Assembly: GCA_030635045.1 (NCBI GenBank)
Contig: DAOVZP010000022.1
Coordinates: 1-10,638, forward strand
DNA from: Bacteroidota bacterium
GTDB taxonomy: Bacteria > Bacteroidota > Bacteroidia > Bacteroidales > B18-G4
Direction of reading: 5' to 3'
DNA: 10,638 nucleotides
A model generated the notes under the pieces. That model had not been told where the DNA came from. It saw nothing but the letters and a program-made list of their open reading frames with translations, and did no database searches. Shown piece after piece: positions 1 through 7,025 of this stretch (positions are counted from its first letter, which is position 1; every line of letters starts with the position of its first letter). A program made the translations under genes and the position numbers.

Positions 1-104
1 CATTGCTCCTGTTTCTTGGCATTTTTGTGCTGATAATTATTTGGGCTTTTTCGCTTAAAAAAAGTGATGTTAAGAAAATGAAAGAGATTCCATTCGATGA
101 ATAG
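1..104 (+). CDS. ccoQ: CcoQ/FixQ-like small subunit of cbb3 oxidase (3' end only)
   Basis: The gene is open from the left edge (codons in phase from base 3) to a TAG at 102-104, giving the last 33 residues. What is visible is a hydrophobic membrane segment (LLLFLGIFVLIIIWAF), then a short basic stretch and the ending IPFDE. Known CcoQ/FixQ proteins are tiny single-span subunits with a short charged tail that often contains a PF-D/E ending, and they are encoded just before ccoP. The ccoP gene follows after 35 bp, which supports the call. CcoQ is thought to stabilise the association of CcoP with the CcoNO core. The start lies outside the window. The tail is short and of low complexity, so the identification depends largely on context. 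Confidence 0.72.
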   Translation, partial: LLLFLGIFVLIIIWAFSLKKSDVKKMKEIPFDE

Positions 105-139
105 TAAATTATAAATCAGGATATCAATATATAAGGATC

Positions 140-736
140 ATGGATAAAAAAGAAAATGTTGAAATCGTAAAAGACGAACTCACCGGAGATAAGCTTCTTG
201 CCGGTCATGACTATGATGGTATTCAGGAGTTAGACAACGCACTCCCGAAATGGTGGGTATGGCTGTTTTTTATTACCATAGTTTTTTCTGTTATTTATTT
301 TCTCAGCCTGTTTGTGTTTCACACTATGGATACGCAGGATGAGGAATATAACAAAGAAATGCTGGCTGCCAGCGAGCTCCTCAAAAACACACAAACTGCA
401 ACCCCGCAGGAATCCACCTTAAGCCTGTTAACTGATGATGCCAGCCTTGCTGCCGGTAAAGTTATATATGATAAGAGTTGCCTGGTATGCCATCTTTCGA
501 AAGGAGAAGGGCTCATTGGGCCAAACTTAACCGATCAATACTGGATGTATGGAGGAAGTATCGAAGATGTAATTGACATCATCGTTGTGGGAGTTCCAAG
601 TAAAGGAATGATCTCCTGGAAAGATCAGCTCTCACCTAAGCAAATACAGGAGGTATCTAGCTTTATCCTGAGCTTACAGGGAACCAATCCGCCAAATGCT
701 AAAGAACCCCAGGGCGAGCTGTATAATCCCGAATAA
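140..736 (+). CDS. ccoP: CcoP, mono-haem c subunit of cbb3-type cytochrome c oxidase
   Basis: This 198-residue protein is the membrane-anchored cytochrome c subunit that passes electrons to the CcoNO core of the high-affinity cbb3 terminal oxidase. The N-terminal FixP-like region includes HDYDGIQELDNALPKWW (residues 23-39), a hallmark of CcoP, and runs into one membrane segment at about 38-60. A linker rich in polar residues follows. The cytochrome c domain begins near residue 100, with the haem site C114-LV-C117-H118 and a likely axial methionine at M157 (GMISW). Only one CxxCH is present, whereas proteobacterial CcoP has two. The short length fits loss or absence of the second haem domain and agrees with the form I know from Bacteroidota. 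The haem domain faces the periplasm. The gene lies 35 bp after ccoQ and 11 bp before ccoG. Confidence 0.95.
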   Translation: MDKKENVEIVKDELTGDKLLAGHDYDGIQELDNALPKWWVWLFFITIVFSVIYFLSLFVFHTMDTQDEEYNKEMLAASELLKNTQTATPQESTLSLLTDDASLAAGKVIYDKSCLVCHLSKGEGLIGPNLTDQYWMYGGSIEDVIDIIVVGVPSKGMISWKDQLSPKQIQEVSSFILSLQGTNPPNAKEPQGELYNPE

Positions 737-747
737 GCCCTTTCATA

Positions 748-2166
748 ATGGTTCAATCAAAAAAAGAAGACAAGTCGACCCGAGATACTTTCCGGGATCA
801 CCTTGCTACAATCGATGAAAAAGGGAAACGTGTTTGGGTGTTTGCAAAGAAACCTAAAGGCAAGCTTACCACCTATCGAAATATCGTCGGGCTGATACTT
901 CTGGTATTCCTGTTTGCAGGCCCTTTTATTAAAATTAATGGCAATCCCTTGTTGCTGCTGAATTTTATCGATCGGAAAATCGTTATCCTTGGCACACAAT
1001 TCTGGCCTCAGGACTTTCATCTTTTTTTCATGGCCATGCTCGCACTCTTCGTGTTTATCATCCTGTTTACGGTAACATACGGCAGGGCCTGGTGCGGATG
1101 GACATGCCCACAGACTGTCTTTACTGAAATTCTTTTCCGCAGAATAGAATACTGGATAGAAGGAAGTGCACACAAACAAAAGGCTCTTAGCCGGCAAAAA
1201 TGGAACTTTGAGAAAATCTGGAAAAAGACGCTGAAGCAAATTGTATTTTTTGCAATCTCATTTTTAATCGGAAATACTTTCCTGGCATACATCATTGGTA
1301 TTGACGCATTGAAGGAAATCGTCACCGACGATCCGGCAAACCAGATAAGTGGCCTTGTGGCCATGTTTGTTTTTTCCGGAATATTTTATTTTATTTTTTC
1401 ATATTTCCGCGAACAGGTTTGCACAATCGTTTGCCCTTACGGCAGGCTGCAGGGGGTCTTGCTTGACAAAAGATCCATCGTAGTAGCCTACGATTACGTA
1501 AGAGGGGAATCGCGGGGAAGTATGGTAAAGGGTGAAAACCGGGCAGATGCAGGTAAAGGGGATTGTATTGATTGCACACAATGTGTGCAGGTCTGCCCTA
1601 CCGGTATTGACATCCGTAACGGGACACAACTGGAGTGTATAAACTGTACAACATGCATTGATGCATGCAATAGCACGATGAGATCTATCGGGAAGCCAAA
1701 GGGACTTATCAGGTACGCATCGGAAAAAATGATCGCTGAAGGAACCAAAATGAGAATAAGTGCCAGAACAATTGCTTATTCCGGCGTGCTGTTTCTACTT
1801 ATTGGCTTGATAATAATGTTGTTTTTCAGGCGTGCTGATGTTGAAACCACAATCTTGCGGGCCCCCGGAATGCTTTACCAGGAACAACCTGACGGAAGAC
1901 TCAGCAACCTCTACAATTTTAAATTGCTTAATAAAACCTGCTCCGATATGCCTGTGGTGCTGAAACTTGTTTCCCACCAGGGTGAAATACAAGTTATTGG
2001 AGAAGAAATACTTGTTAAAGAGCAATCGTTAAGTGAACATGTGGTTTTTGTTTATTTAAACAAAGAGGATATGCCCGGTGCTACTGAAAAAATTGTGATT
2101 GGCATATACTCAGATGGCCAATTAATAGAAGAAATTGAAACGTCATTTATTGGACCGAATAAATAA
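748..2166 (+). CDS. ccoG: CcoG/FixG/RdxA polyferredoxin, cbb3 oxidase assembly factor
   Basis: This 472-residue membrane iron-sulphur protein is needed for maturation of cbb3 oxidase. Family members have been shown to act as cupric reductases, giving Cu(I) for insertion into CcoN. About five membrane segments are visible near residues 45-63, 88-110, 162-186, 201-219 and 340-360. Conserved membrane-proximal cysteine pairs are C116/C120 (RAWCGWTCPQ) and C225/C229 (CTIVCPYGRLQG). A ferredoxin domain carries two 4Fe-4S motifs: C273-C276-C279 with C283, and C297-C300-C303 with C307. In the second motif the usual proline after the last cysteine is replaced (CIDACN). The C-terminal 110 residues form the periplasmic Ig-like FixG domain. 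Length is usual for the family. It starts 11 bp after ccoP and ends 2 bp before ccoH. Confidence 0.96.
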   Translation: MVQSKKEDKSTRDTFRDHLATIDEKGKRVWVFAKKPKGKLTTYRNIVGLILLVFLFAGPFIKINGNPLLLLNFIDRKIVILGTQFWPQDFHLFFMAMLALFVFIILFTVTYGRAWCGWTCPQTVFTEILFRRIEYWIEGSAHKQKALSRQKWNFEKIWKKTLKQIVFFAISFLIGNTFLAYIIGIDALKEIVTDDPANQISGLVAMFVFSGIFYFIFSYFREQVCTIVCPYGRLQGVLLDKRSIVVAYDYVRGESRGSMVKGENRADAGKGDCIDCTQCVQVCPTGIDIRNGTQLECINCTTCIDACNSTMRSIGKPKGLIRYASEKMIAEGTKMRISARTIAYSGVLFLLIGLIIMLFFRRADVETTILRAPGMLYQEQPDGRLSNLYNFKLLNKTCSDMPVVLKLVSHQGEIQVIGEEILVKEQSLSEHVVFVYLNKEDMPGATEKIVIGIYSDGQLIEEIETSFIGPNK

Positions 2167-2168
2167 AA

Positions 2169-2612
2169 ATGAAAATAAAAATTAACTGGGGAACAGGCAT
2201 ATTAATATTTCTGGTGATTTTCTTTATCGCCATCTTTTCATTTGTATACTTTTCTTTTCAGCTGCAGATCAATCTGGTGGAAGATGACTATTATCCAAAA
2301 GAAATCACCTACCAGAAACAAATTGATAAAATGCATAACCTTGAAGTACTGGGAGACAAAATAAGTATCCGGAAAGAAGAAGGGATCCTGATCCTTACAT
2401 TTCCTGAAGCACATAAAAGCAAGTTTGAGGGAAAAATTCATATATACAGGCCATCGGATGCCGCTATGGATAAAGTGCTTGAAATTGCTACAGATCAGAA
2501 CAACAGGCAATTCATTCCTGTTGATCAGTTAATAAACGGAAAATATATCCTGAAGATCGATTGGGTCTGTGAAGGGACAGGATATTACCAGGAAATCGTA
2601 TTTATTAAGTAA
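2169..2612 (+). CDS. ccoH: CcoH/FixH family cbb3 oxidase assembly protein
   Basis: This 147-residue protein has a short cytoplasmic N-terminus, one membrane segment at about 9-31 and a periplasmic domain. Just after the membrane comes LVEDDYYPKEITYQKQIDK (residues 36-54), which matches the D-Y-Y-x-K-E-I-x-Y-Q-x-x-I pattern typical of FixH. The end has the usual DW...Y pattern (D131-W132, Y139-Y140). Known CcoH proteins bind the CcoNOP complex and are required for stable assembly and are not catalytic. Two bases separate it from ccoG and one base separates its stop from the following ATG, so translational coupling is likely. The periplasmic domain is divergent, as is common in this family. Confidence 0.9.
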   Translation: MKIKINWGTGILIFLVIFFIAIFSFVYFSFQLQINLVEDDYYPKEITYQKQIDKMHNLEVLGDKISIRKEEGILILTFPEAHKSKFEGKIHIYRPSDAAMDKVLEIATDQNNRQFIPVDQLINGKYILKIDWVCEGTGYYQEIVFIK

Positions 2613-2613
2613 A

Positions 2614-3312
2614 ATGGAAATAATATCTGCATTAACACTCGGCCTGATAGGCAGCTTTCACTGTATCGGAATGTGTGGCCCTATCGCCATTGCATTGCCG
2701 TTAAAAAATCAATCCTGGCTGGAAAGGATCATTTCAGCGCTTTTATATAACCTTGGCAGGACCGTTACCTATGGTATTATGGGGGCTGTTTTTGGATTAC
2801 TTGGCAAGGGATTCCAATTGATAGGCATTCAGCAGTGGGTATCCATCATAATGGGAATAATCATGATATTATCCGTAATATTTCCTATCATATTCAGGAA
2901 ATATATCAATGCGGATGGCTTTGTCACAAAATGGGTTAGTAAACTCATTTCCACATTAAGAAAACTGTTTTCAAAGAGGTCTTATATTTCGCTCTGGGTG
3001 ATTGGCTTAATGAATGGCCTCCTTCCATGCGGACTTGTTTATATGGCATTGGCCGGTGCTATTGTTAGCGGTAACTCAGCCAATGGAGCAATATATATGG
3101 TTGTATTCGGATTGGGTACAATACCGATAATGCTGAGCATCTCTTTATTGGGAAATATTGTAAGCATACAATTCAGGAATAAGGTGAGGAAGATCATTCC
3201 TATAGTCATTATCATTATTGGAATTCTCTTTATTCTGAGAGGAATGAACCTGGGTATTAAGTTTGTCAGTCCTGATATGGATAAGCATCAGACGGTGGAG
3301 ATGGGTGTTTAG
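2614..3312 (+). CDS. TauE/SafE-family (DsbD_2-like) membrane protein of the cco cluster
   Basis: This 232-residue polytopic membrane protein has about six hydrophobic segments, near residues 1-28, 47-65, 72-95, 124-150, 157-185 and 193-215. The reading frame stays open upstream to an ATG at 2569, inside ccoH, but the ATG at 2614 gives a start immediately after the ccoH stop and places the membrane segment at the N-terminus, as homologues have it. Two conserved motifs stand out: GSFHCIGMCGP (residues 13-23) and GLMNGLLPCGLVYMAL (131-146). These are typical of the family annotated as sulfite exporter TauE/SafE or cytochrome c biogenesis transmembrane (DsbD_2), which commonly follows ccoH or ccoS. 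Its role is not established. Transport or handling of copper, or thiol transfer, is plausible from H16, C17, M20, C21 and C139, but this is inference. Sulfite export is not supported by the context. Confidence 0.85.
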   Translation: MEIISALTLGLIGSFHCIGMCGPIAIALPLKNQSWLERIISALLYNLGRTVTYGIMGAVFGLLGKGFQLIGIQQWVSIIMGIIMILSVIFPIIFRKYINADGFVTKWVSKLISTLRKLFSKRSYISLWVIGLMNGLLPCGLVYMALAGAIVSGNSANGAIYMVVFGLGTIPIMLSISLLGNIVSIQFRNKVRKIIPIVIIIIGILFILRGMNLGIKFVSPDMDKHQTVEMGV

Positions 3313-3313
3313 G

Positions 3314-3385
3314 GGTATGGGGTATGAAAATTAAATTTTAATTCCATGTTCTTATTCTTATTCCTTGTTCTCTATTCTCTATTCA
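3314..3385 (+). repeat. Degenerate heptanucleotide tandem repeats between the cco operon and cytochrome c gene
   Basis: Two kinds of roughly 7-base units are visible. First come GGTATGG and GGTATGA at 3314-3327. After an AT-rich inverted repeat (AAAATT-A-AATTTT, 3327-3339), a pyrimidine-rich run of units such as TTATTCC, TTGTTCT, CTATTCT and CTATTCA covers about 3339-3385. Some units are 6 bases long. On the minus strand the run reads as GAATAGA/GAATAAG-type heptads. The first block begins one base after the stop of the TauE/SafE-like gene. The same GGTATGG/GGTATGA units recur at 6946-6966. The function is unknown. Confidence 0.6.
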
Positions 3386-3406
3386 AAACCCTTTTGATTT
3401 ATTTAT

Positions 3407-3414
3407 TAATTTTG
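3407..3414 (+). promoter_or_regulatory. Possible Bacteroidota -7 element upstream of the cytochrome c gene
   Basis: TAATTTTG fits the TAnnTTTG core of the -7 box used by the primary sigma factor in Bacteroidota. It lies 42 bp before the cytochrome c start, a reasonable leader length. No matching TTTG-type -33 element sits at the expected spacing: the nearest TTTG, at 3393-3396, is only 10 bases upstream. This is therefore a weak prediction from an AT-rich region. Confidence 0.25.
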
Positions 3415-3456
3415 CTCCTTATTAAAAAACAAATTCTAACATTTAAATAACCAACA

Positions 3457-3927
3457 ATGAAAGCAAAAGTATTATTTATTTCATTAATTATCATAGGATT
3501 AGGCTTGACAGCCATTTCGACCACCAACAATGACCCTGTTATTGTCAAAAACAGTGTAATTTCGGTCAGCCAGGTGCTGCAGGATGATGATGCCGACGCC
3601 AAATACCCACTGGGGGCCAATATTTACAAAACCAAATGCATTGCCTGTCACCAGGCCACCGGAGAAGGAATGCCGGGAGTATTTCCTCCCTTGAAAGGTT
3701 CTGATTATCTTTTAGCTGATAAAGTAAGGGCTGTAACCCAGGTATTGAACGGATCTAATGAGGAAATGGTAGTTAATGGAGTAAGCTATACGATGCCCAT
3801 GACCCCCCAGGTTGACACAAAAGAAGATGCTGTTGCCGTTATCAACTATATTTTGAATTCGTGGGGCAACGACGGTGGAACCGTTACCATGGAAGAAGTA
3901 AAAGATGTTAAAATCATCCGAGAATAA
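3457..3927 (+). CDS. Periplasmic mono-haem class I cytochrome c
   Basis: This 156-residue protein has a Sec-type signal peptide (MKAKVLFISL onward, cleavage probably after about residue 21) without a lipobox, so it is likely periplasmic, soluble or held by an uncleaved signal. An acidic linker (QDDDADAK, 42-49) precedes the cytochrome domain. The haem site is C61-IA-C64-H65, and the axial methionine is M113 or M115 in YTMPMTP. The pattern GEGMPGVFPPLKGSDYL (69-85), then NSWGNDGG (134-141), resembles stand-alone cytochromes c and the cytochrome domain fused to some copper nitrite reductases in Bacteroidota. No reductase gene is visible here. Its place 144 bp after the cbb3 cluster suggests it could feed electrons to CcoP, which is inference. 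The donor and acceptor cannot be decided from sequence. The TonB receptor gene follows after 131 bp. Confidence 0.9.
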   Translation: MKAKVLFISLIIIGLGLTAISTTNNDPVIVKNSVISVSQVLQDDDADAKYPLGANIYKTKCIACHQATGEGMPGVFPPLKGSDYLLADKVRAVTQVLNGSNEEMVVNGVSYTMPMTPQVDTKEDAVAVINYILNSWGNDGGTVTMEEVKDVKIIRE

Positions 3928-3997
3928 ATTGTTCTTCAAATAACAAATTGTTCACCCACCATTTCTTGATTATCTTAAATGCCCGGGTAATTTTATA

Positions 3998-4026
3998 TTG
4001 CCGGATTAATTGTAATATATGATTTT
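3998..4026 (+). promoter_or_regulatory. Possible promoter of the TonB-dependent receptor gene
   Basis: TATGATTTT at 4018-4026 matches the Bacteroidota -7 consensus TATnnTTTG at all but the last base, and a partial -33 element (TTG, 3998-4000) lies 17 bases upstream. A transcript from here would have a short leader before the ATG at 4059, which has AAGG at 4050-4053 as a modest ribosome binding site. The 131 bp gap after the cytochrome gene makes a separate promoter plausible. The region is AT-rich, so chance matches are likely. Confidence 0.3.
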
Positions 4027-4058
4027 CATACTTACCTTTAATAATAATTAAGGTAAAA

Positions 4059-6884
4059 ATGGATATCAATTTTAGGGACTTTATCAAATCATTCGGGGGC
4101 ATATTCTTCCTGCTTATCGCTGTAATTGTATATTCCCAGGACATCCGGGTCAGCGGAAAGGTAATGGAGTCCGGGGCAGATGAACCGCTTACGGGTGTGA
4201 ATATTTCCATACGCGGAAGCTTGATAGGGACCGTAAGTGACGTAGAGGGGAATTTCGTCCTTAAAACAGATACACCGCCACCCTTTGTGCTGCAATTCTC
4301 CTTTATGGGCTACGCAAAGGAAGAGATCGAGATCATCGGTTCTGTATCTGATCTGCTGATAGAAATGAAGACCAGGGCTATCCTTGGGCAGGAAGTTGTA
4401 ATATCAGCTTCCAGGGTTGAAGAAAGTATCATGGCCTCTCCTGTCACCATTGAAAAGTTGACCAGCAGGGATATTAGCCAGATCCCAACAGCCAATTTTT
4501 ATGACGGTTTGTACTCGATAAAGGGAGTGGATATGAATGTGCACAGCCTTACATTCCGTTTTCCGAATACACGTGGCTTTACAGGTGAAACCAATGTTCG
4601 CATGAACCAGCTGGTTGATGGCGTTGATAATAGTTCTCCGGGCCTGAGTTTTTCCGCCGGCAATATCTTCGGCCTGTCCAATATAGATGTTGATAATGTT
4701 GAGTTGCTGGTTGGGGCTTCATCGGCATTATATGGCCCCGGAGGGATGAATGGCGTACTGTTGATGAACAGCAAGAACCCCTTCGACCATGAAGGGCTGA
4801 CAATATCATTGCAAAGTGCTATGATGCATATTGACGACCAGTATGCCACTGGCCCTACCCCGATGGTAAATTTCGATATGCGATATGCAAAAAGCTTTAA
4901 TAATAAATTTGCTTTTAAGTTTACAGGCACCTATCTCAATGCCACCGACTGGTATGCAGTCGACTTTCGCGATAAATACAGGCTTGACGACCCTGGCTCC
5001 ACCCGTGAAAGCAACCAGGGTTATGACGGGGTAAATGTTTATGGAGATGATATTGTCGTCCCGGTCAACCTGCAGGAGGTGGCACCCACAGTTCTTGCCG
5101 GCGTGGCCGATGCGCGTGGGCTGATCCCCGGTACTCCTGAATATGAGGCCTTTATAAATGATAATCTGCATCTTTTCCCTGACCAGATCATCACCCGCAC
5201 CGGATGGAAAGAAAGTGATATCGTTGATTATAATACTCATATCATGCGATTCAATGCTGCTTTTCATTATCGGTTTGCAAAAAACTTTGAGGCAATTATC
5301 CGTGGAGGCTATGGAAACGGGAGTAGTGTATACACAGCCCAGAACCGTTTCGCCTTTCAGGGTTTTGCCATGTCCAACATTCAGCTGGAGGTCAATAACC
5401 CGGATTTTTATGTGAGGTCCTATTACGTCTGGGAGAATTCCGGAGATTCTTATAATGCAGGCGGTGCCGGTGCACAGATCAATGAAGCCTGGAAGTCAAG
5501 CGAAGTATGGTATGCCGATTATATAGCTTCCTACACCCAACAGATATTGCTTGGTGCCACCCGGGAAGAAGCTTTTAAGTTTGCACGTCTCGTTGCAGAG
5601 AACAGGGATGAGCATGGCAATGTTTTTAATCCTGCCGAGAATGCTTTTCCATATGCCGGCTCGGAAGAATTCAATACATATTTCGATAAAATTGTTAAAA
5701 CGCCTATCAGGGATGGGGGTGCTCTGGTGATAGATAAAAGCAAAATGTTTCATACTGAAGGAATGTATAACTTCAGCAGGTATGTTCCATGGTTCGACTT
5801 ACAAGCAGGGGCCAGCTACAGGTATTATAGTATCAATAGTGAGGGGACTGTTTTTATCGACACTCCCGGACACCCTATCCCGATCAATCAATTTGGTGGA
5901 TATGTTCAACTAAACAAAAGTTTTATTAATGATCATCTCCGCGTAACGCTCGCTGCACGTTACGATAAAAACGAGTATTTCAAAGGCCGTGCAACACCCC
6001 GGCTTTCCCTGGTTTATTCCATCGACAAAGACCTCGACCATACCTTAAGGGGTTCGATACAGACAGCCTATCGTTTTCCTTCAATTACCGACCAATGGGT
6101 TAATCTCGATGTAGGTGCGTTCAGGGTGATCGGTGGATTGCCTGAAGTGCATGCCCTATATGATTTTGACAACAACCCTGTATATCCTTTAAGCAGTGCC
6201 AATCCTGTTACCGGTAAACCTATATTGGATGATGGTCCTTTTATAATACCGGAATTTGAACCGGAGCGCGTTACAGCCTACGAGATCGGATATAAAGGAT
6301 TATTCCTCAATAAGCTGCTTTTCCTTGATTCATATGTGTTCGTTAACAGGTATAATGGTTTCCTGGCAACGCAGGTGCTGGTGCAAAACCCCTATACAGA
6401 TGAAGAAATACGTTTTCAGACTACCATCAGCACTGATGAACCGGTAACGGCATGGGGGTGGGCTCTGGGACTTGATATGCTGCTCCCGAAAGGCTTTTTC
6501 GCAGGCGGTAATGTTGCATATAACGCCCTGGAATCGATCAAAGACAGACCTCCCGGATTTCAATCGCGCTTCAACACCCCCCGTTACCGGTTTAACCTGA
6601 GTGTTGGCAAGCGCCAGTATCATGACCAGGTCGGATTTAAGGTCAGCTATCGCTGGCAGGATACTTTCCTGTGGGAGTCGGCCTTCGGAGTGGCACAAAT
6701 GCCTTCATTTGCCACACTCGATGCACAGGTGAGCTATAAATTTGAATCCCTTTATACTACTGTTAAGGTCGGGGGGTCAAATGCCCTGAACGATTGGTAT
6801 AATACCAGTTTCGGCAGTGCCAGTGTCGGAGGGCTTTATTACCTGACGCTTGTTTTTGATGGATTGAAAGGGGATGAAAAATAA
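4059..6884 (+). CDS. TonB-dependent outer membrane receptor with carboxypeptidase-regulatory-like N-terminal domain
   Basis: This 941-residue protein begins with a signal peptide (about 1-26, cleavage near VYSQ-D). A beta-sandwich CarboxypepD_reg-like domain spans about 28-104 (VSGKVMESGADEPLTGVNI, GTVSDVEGNF, FSFMGY). A junction of the form LGQEVVISASR (109-119) leads into the plug at about 122-240, with NTRGFTG, MNQLVDGVD, VELLVGASSALYGPGGMNGVL. The rest, about 250-941, has the alternating aromatic pattern and AYEIGYKG-type motif of a 22-strand barrel. Such receptors import metal chelates, haem, vitamins or oligomers using TonB energy. There is no SusD-like neighbour, so polysaccharide uptake is unlikely. 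The mature protein has no cysteines. The nearby oxidase assembly genes make a metal substrate attractive but unproven. It ends DGLKGDEK instead of in an aromatic residue. Confidence 0.92.
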   Translation: MDINFRDFIKSFGGIFFLLIAVIVYSQDIRVSGKVMESGADEPLTGVNISIRGSLIGTVSDVEGNFVLKTDTPPPFVLQFSFMGYAKEEIEIIGSVSDLLIEMKTRAILGQEVVISASRVEESIMASPVTIEKLTSRDISQIPTANFYDGLYSIKGVDMNVHSLTFRFPNTRGFTGETNVRMNQLVDGVDNSSPGLSFSAGNIFGLSNIDVDNVELLVGASSALYGPGGMNGVLLMNSKNPFDHEGLTISLQSAMMHIDDQYATGPTPMVNFDMRYAKSFNNKFAFKFTGTYLNATDWYAVDFRDKYRLDDPGSTRESNQGYDGVNVYGDDIVVPVNLQEVAPTVLAGVADARGLIPGTPEYEAFINDNLHLFPDQIITRTGWKESDIVDYNTHIMRFNAAFHYRFAKNFEAIIRGGYGNGSSVYTAQNRFAFQGFAMSNIQLEVNNPDFYVRSYYVWENSGDSYNAGGAGAQINEAWKSSEVWYADYIASYTQQILLGATREEAFKFARLVAENRDEHGNVFNPAENAFPYAGSEEFNTYFDKIVKTPIRDGGALVIDKSKMFHTEGMYNFSRYVPWFDLQAGASYRYYSINSEGTVFIDTPGHPIPINQFGGYVQLNKSFINDHLRVTLAARYDKNEYFKGRATPRLSLVYSIDKDLDHTLRGSIQTAYRFPSITDQWVNLDVGAFRVIGGLPEVHALYDFDNNPVYPLSSANPVTGKPILDDGPFIIPEFEPERVTAYEIGYKGLFLNKLLFLDSYVFVNRYNGFLATQVLVQNPYTDEEIRFQTTISTDEPVTAWGWALGLDMLLPKGFFAGGNVAYNALESIKDRPPGFQSRFNTPRYRFNLSVGKRQYHDQVGFKVSYRWQDTFLWESAFGVAQMPSFATLDAQVSYKFESLYTTVKVGGSNALNDWYNTSFGSASVGGLYYLTLVFDGLKGDEK

Positions 6885-6908
6885 TACGGCTGATAAGTAA
6901 AAAATCCC

Positions 6909-6930
6909 GGTCCAAAGGACCAGACTTTGG
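6909..6930 (+). terminator. Overlapping inverted repeats downstream of the TonB-dependent receptor
   Basis: Two mutually exclusive hairpins can be drawn 25 bp after the receptor stop. One is GGTCC-AAA-GGACC (6909-6921), a 5 bp stem with a 3-base loop. The other is CCAAAG-GACCAGA-CTTTGG (6912-6930), a 6 bp stem with a 7-base loop. The second is followed by only a short T run (TTTG), so it is at best an imperfect intrinsic terminator. It could equally be part of the repeat-bearing spacer. Confidence 0.3.
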
Positions 6931-6945
6931 TTTGCCCGTGAAAAA

Positions 6946-6966
6946 GGTATGGGGTATGAGGTATGG
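6946..6966 (+). repeat. Three tandem GGTATGR heptads upstream of the DUF4846 gene
   Basis: The units are GGTATGG, GGTATGA and GGTATGG, directly adjacent, followed by a G run. The first 14 bases are identical to 3314-3327. An ATG inside the third unit (6963) is in frame with the downstream gene but is probably not its real start. Confidence 0.65.
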
Positions 6967-7025
6967 GGGGCAAGGATTTCTATGCTGAACTAAAATTTGT
7001 TTTGGCCTTATGCGTTATTAAATTA

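Noticed and set aside
757..1748. Several open frames of 60-160 codons on the minus strand opposite ccoG
   Set aside because: They overlap a strongly conserved gene completely, mutually overlap in different frames, and show no recognisable domain or composition of a real protein.
2569..2613. Upstream in-frame ATG that would extend the TauE/SafE-like protein by 15 residues
   Set aside because: It overlaps the ccoH coding end, adds a polar stretch before the membrane segment, and the ATG at 2614 sits one base after the ccoH stop as expected for coupled genes.
3926..3953. Direct repeat AAATTGTTC at 3926-3934 and 3945-3953, with a weak TTGTT/AACAA inverted repeat
   Set aside because: The first copy overlaps the cytochrome stop codon, the units are short and AT-rich, and there is no independent sign of regulator binding.
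3964..3979. FNR/CRP-like half site TTGAT upstream of the TonB receptor, expected near oxygen-regulated genes
   Set aside because: Only the left half matches; the right half reads TTAAA-like sequence instead of ATCAA, so it is not a credible TTGAT-N4-ATCAA box.
4059..6884. SusC-type glycan importer
   Set aside because: The carboxypeptidase-like domain alone is not specific to SusC. There is no SusD gene or carbohydrate-active enzyme nearby.
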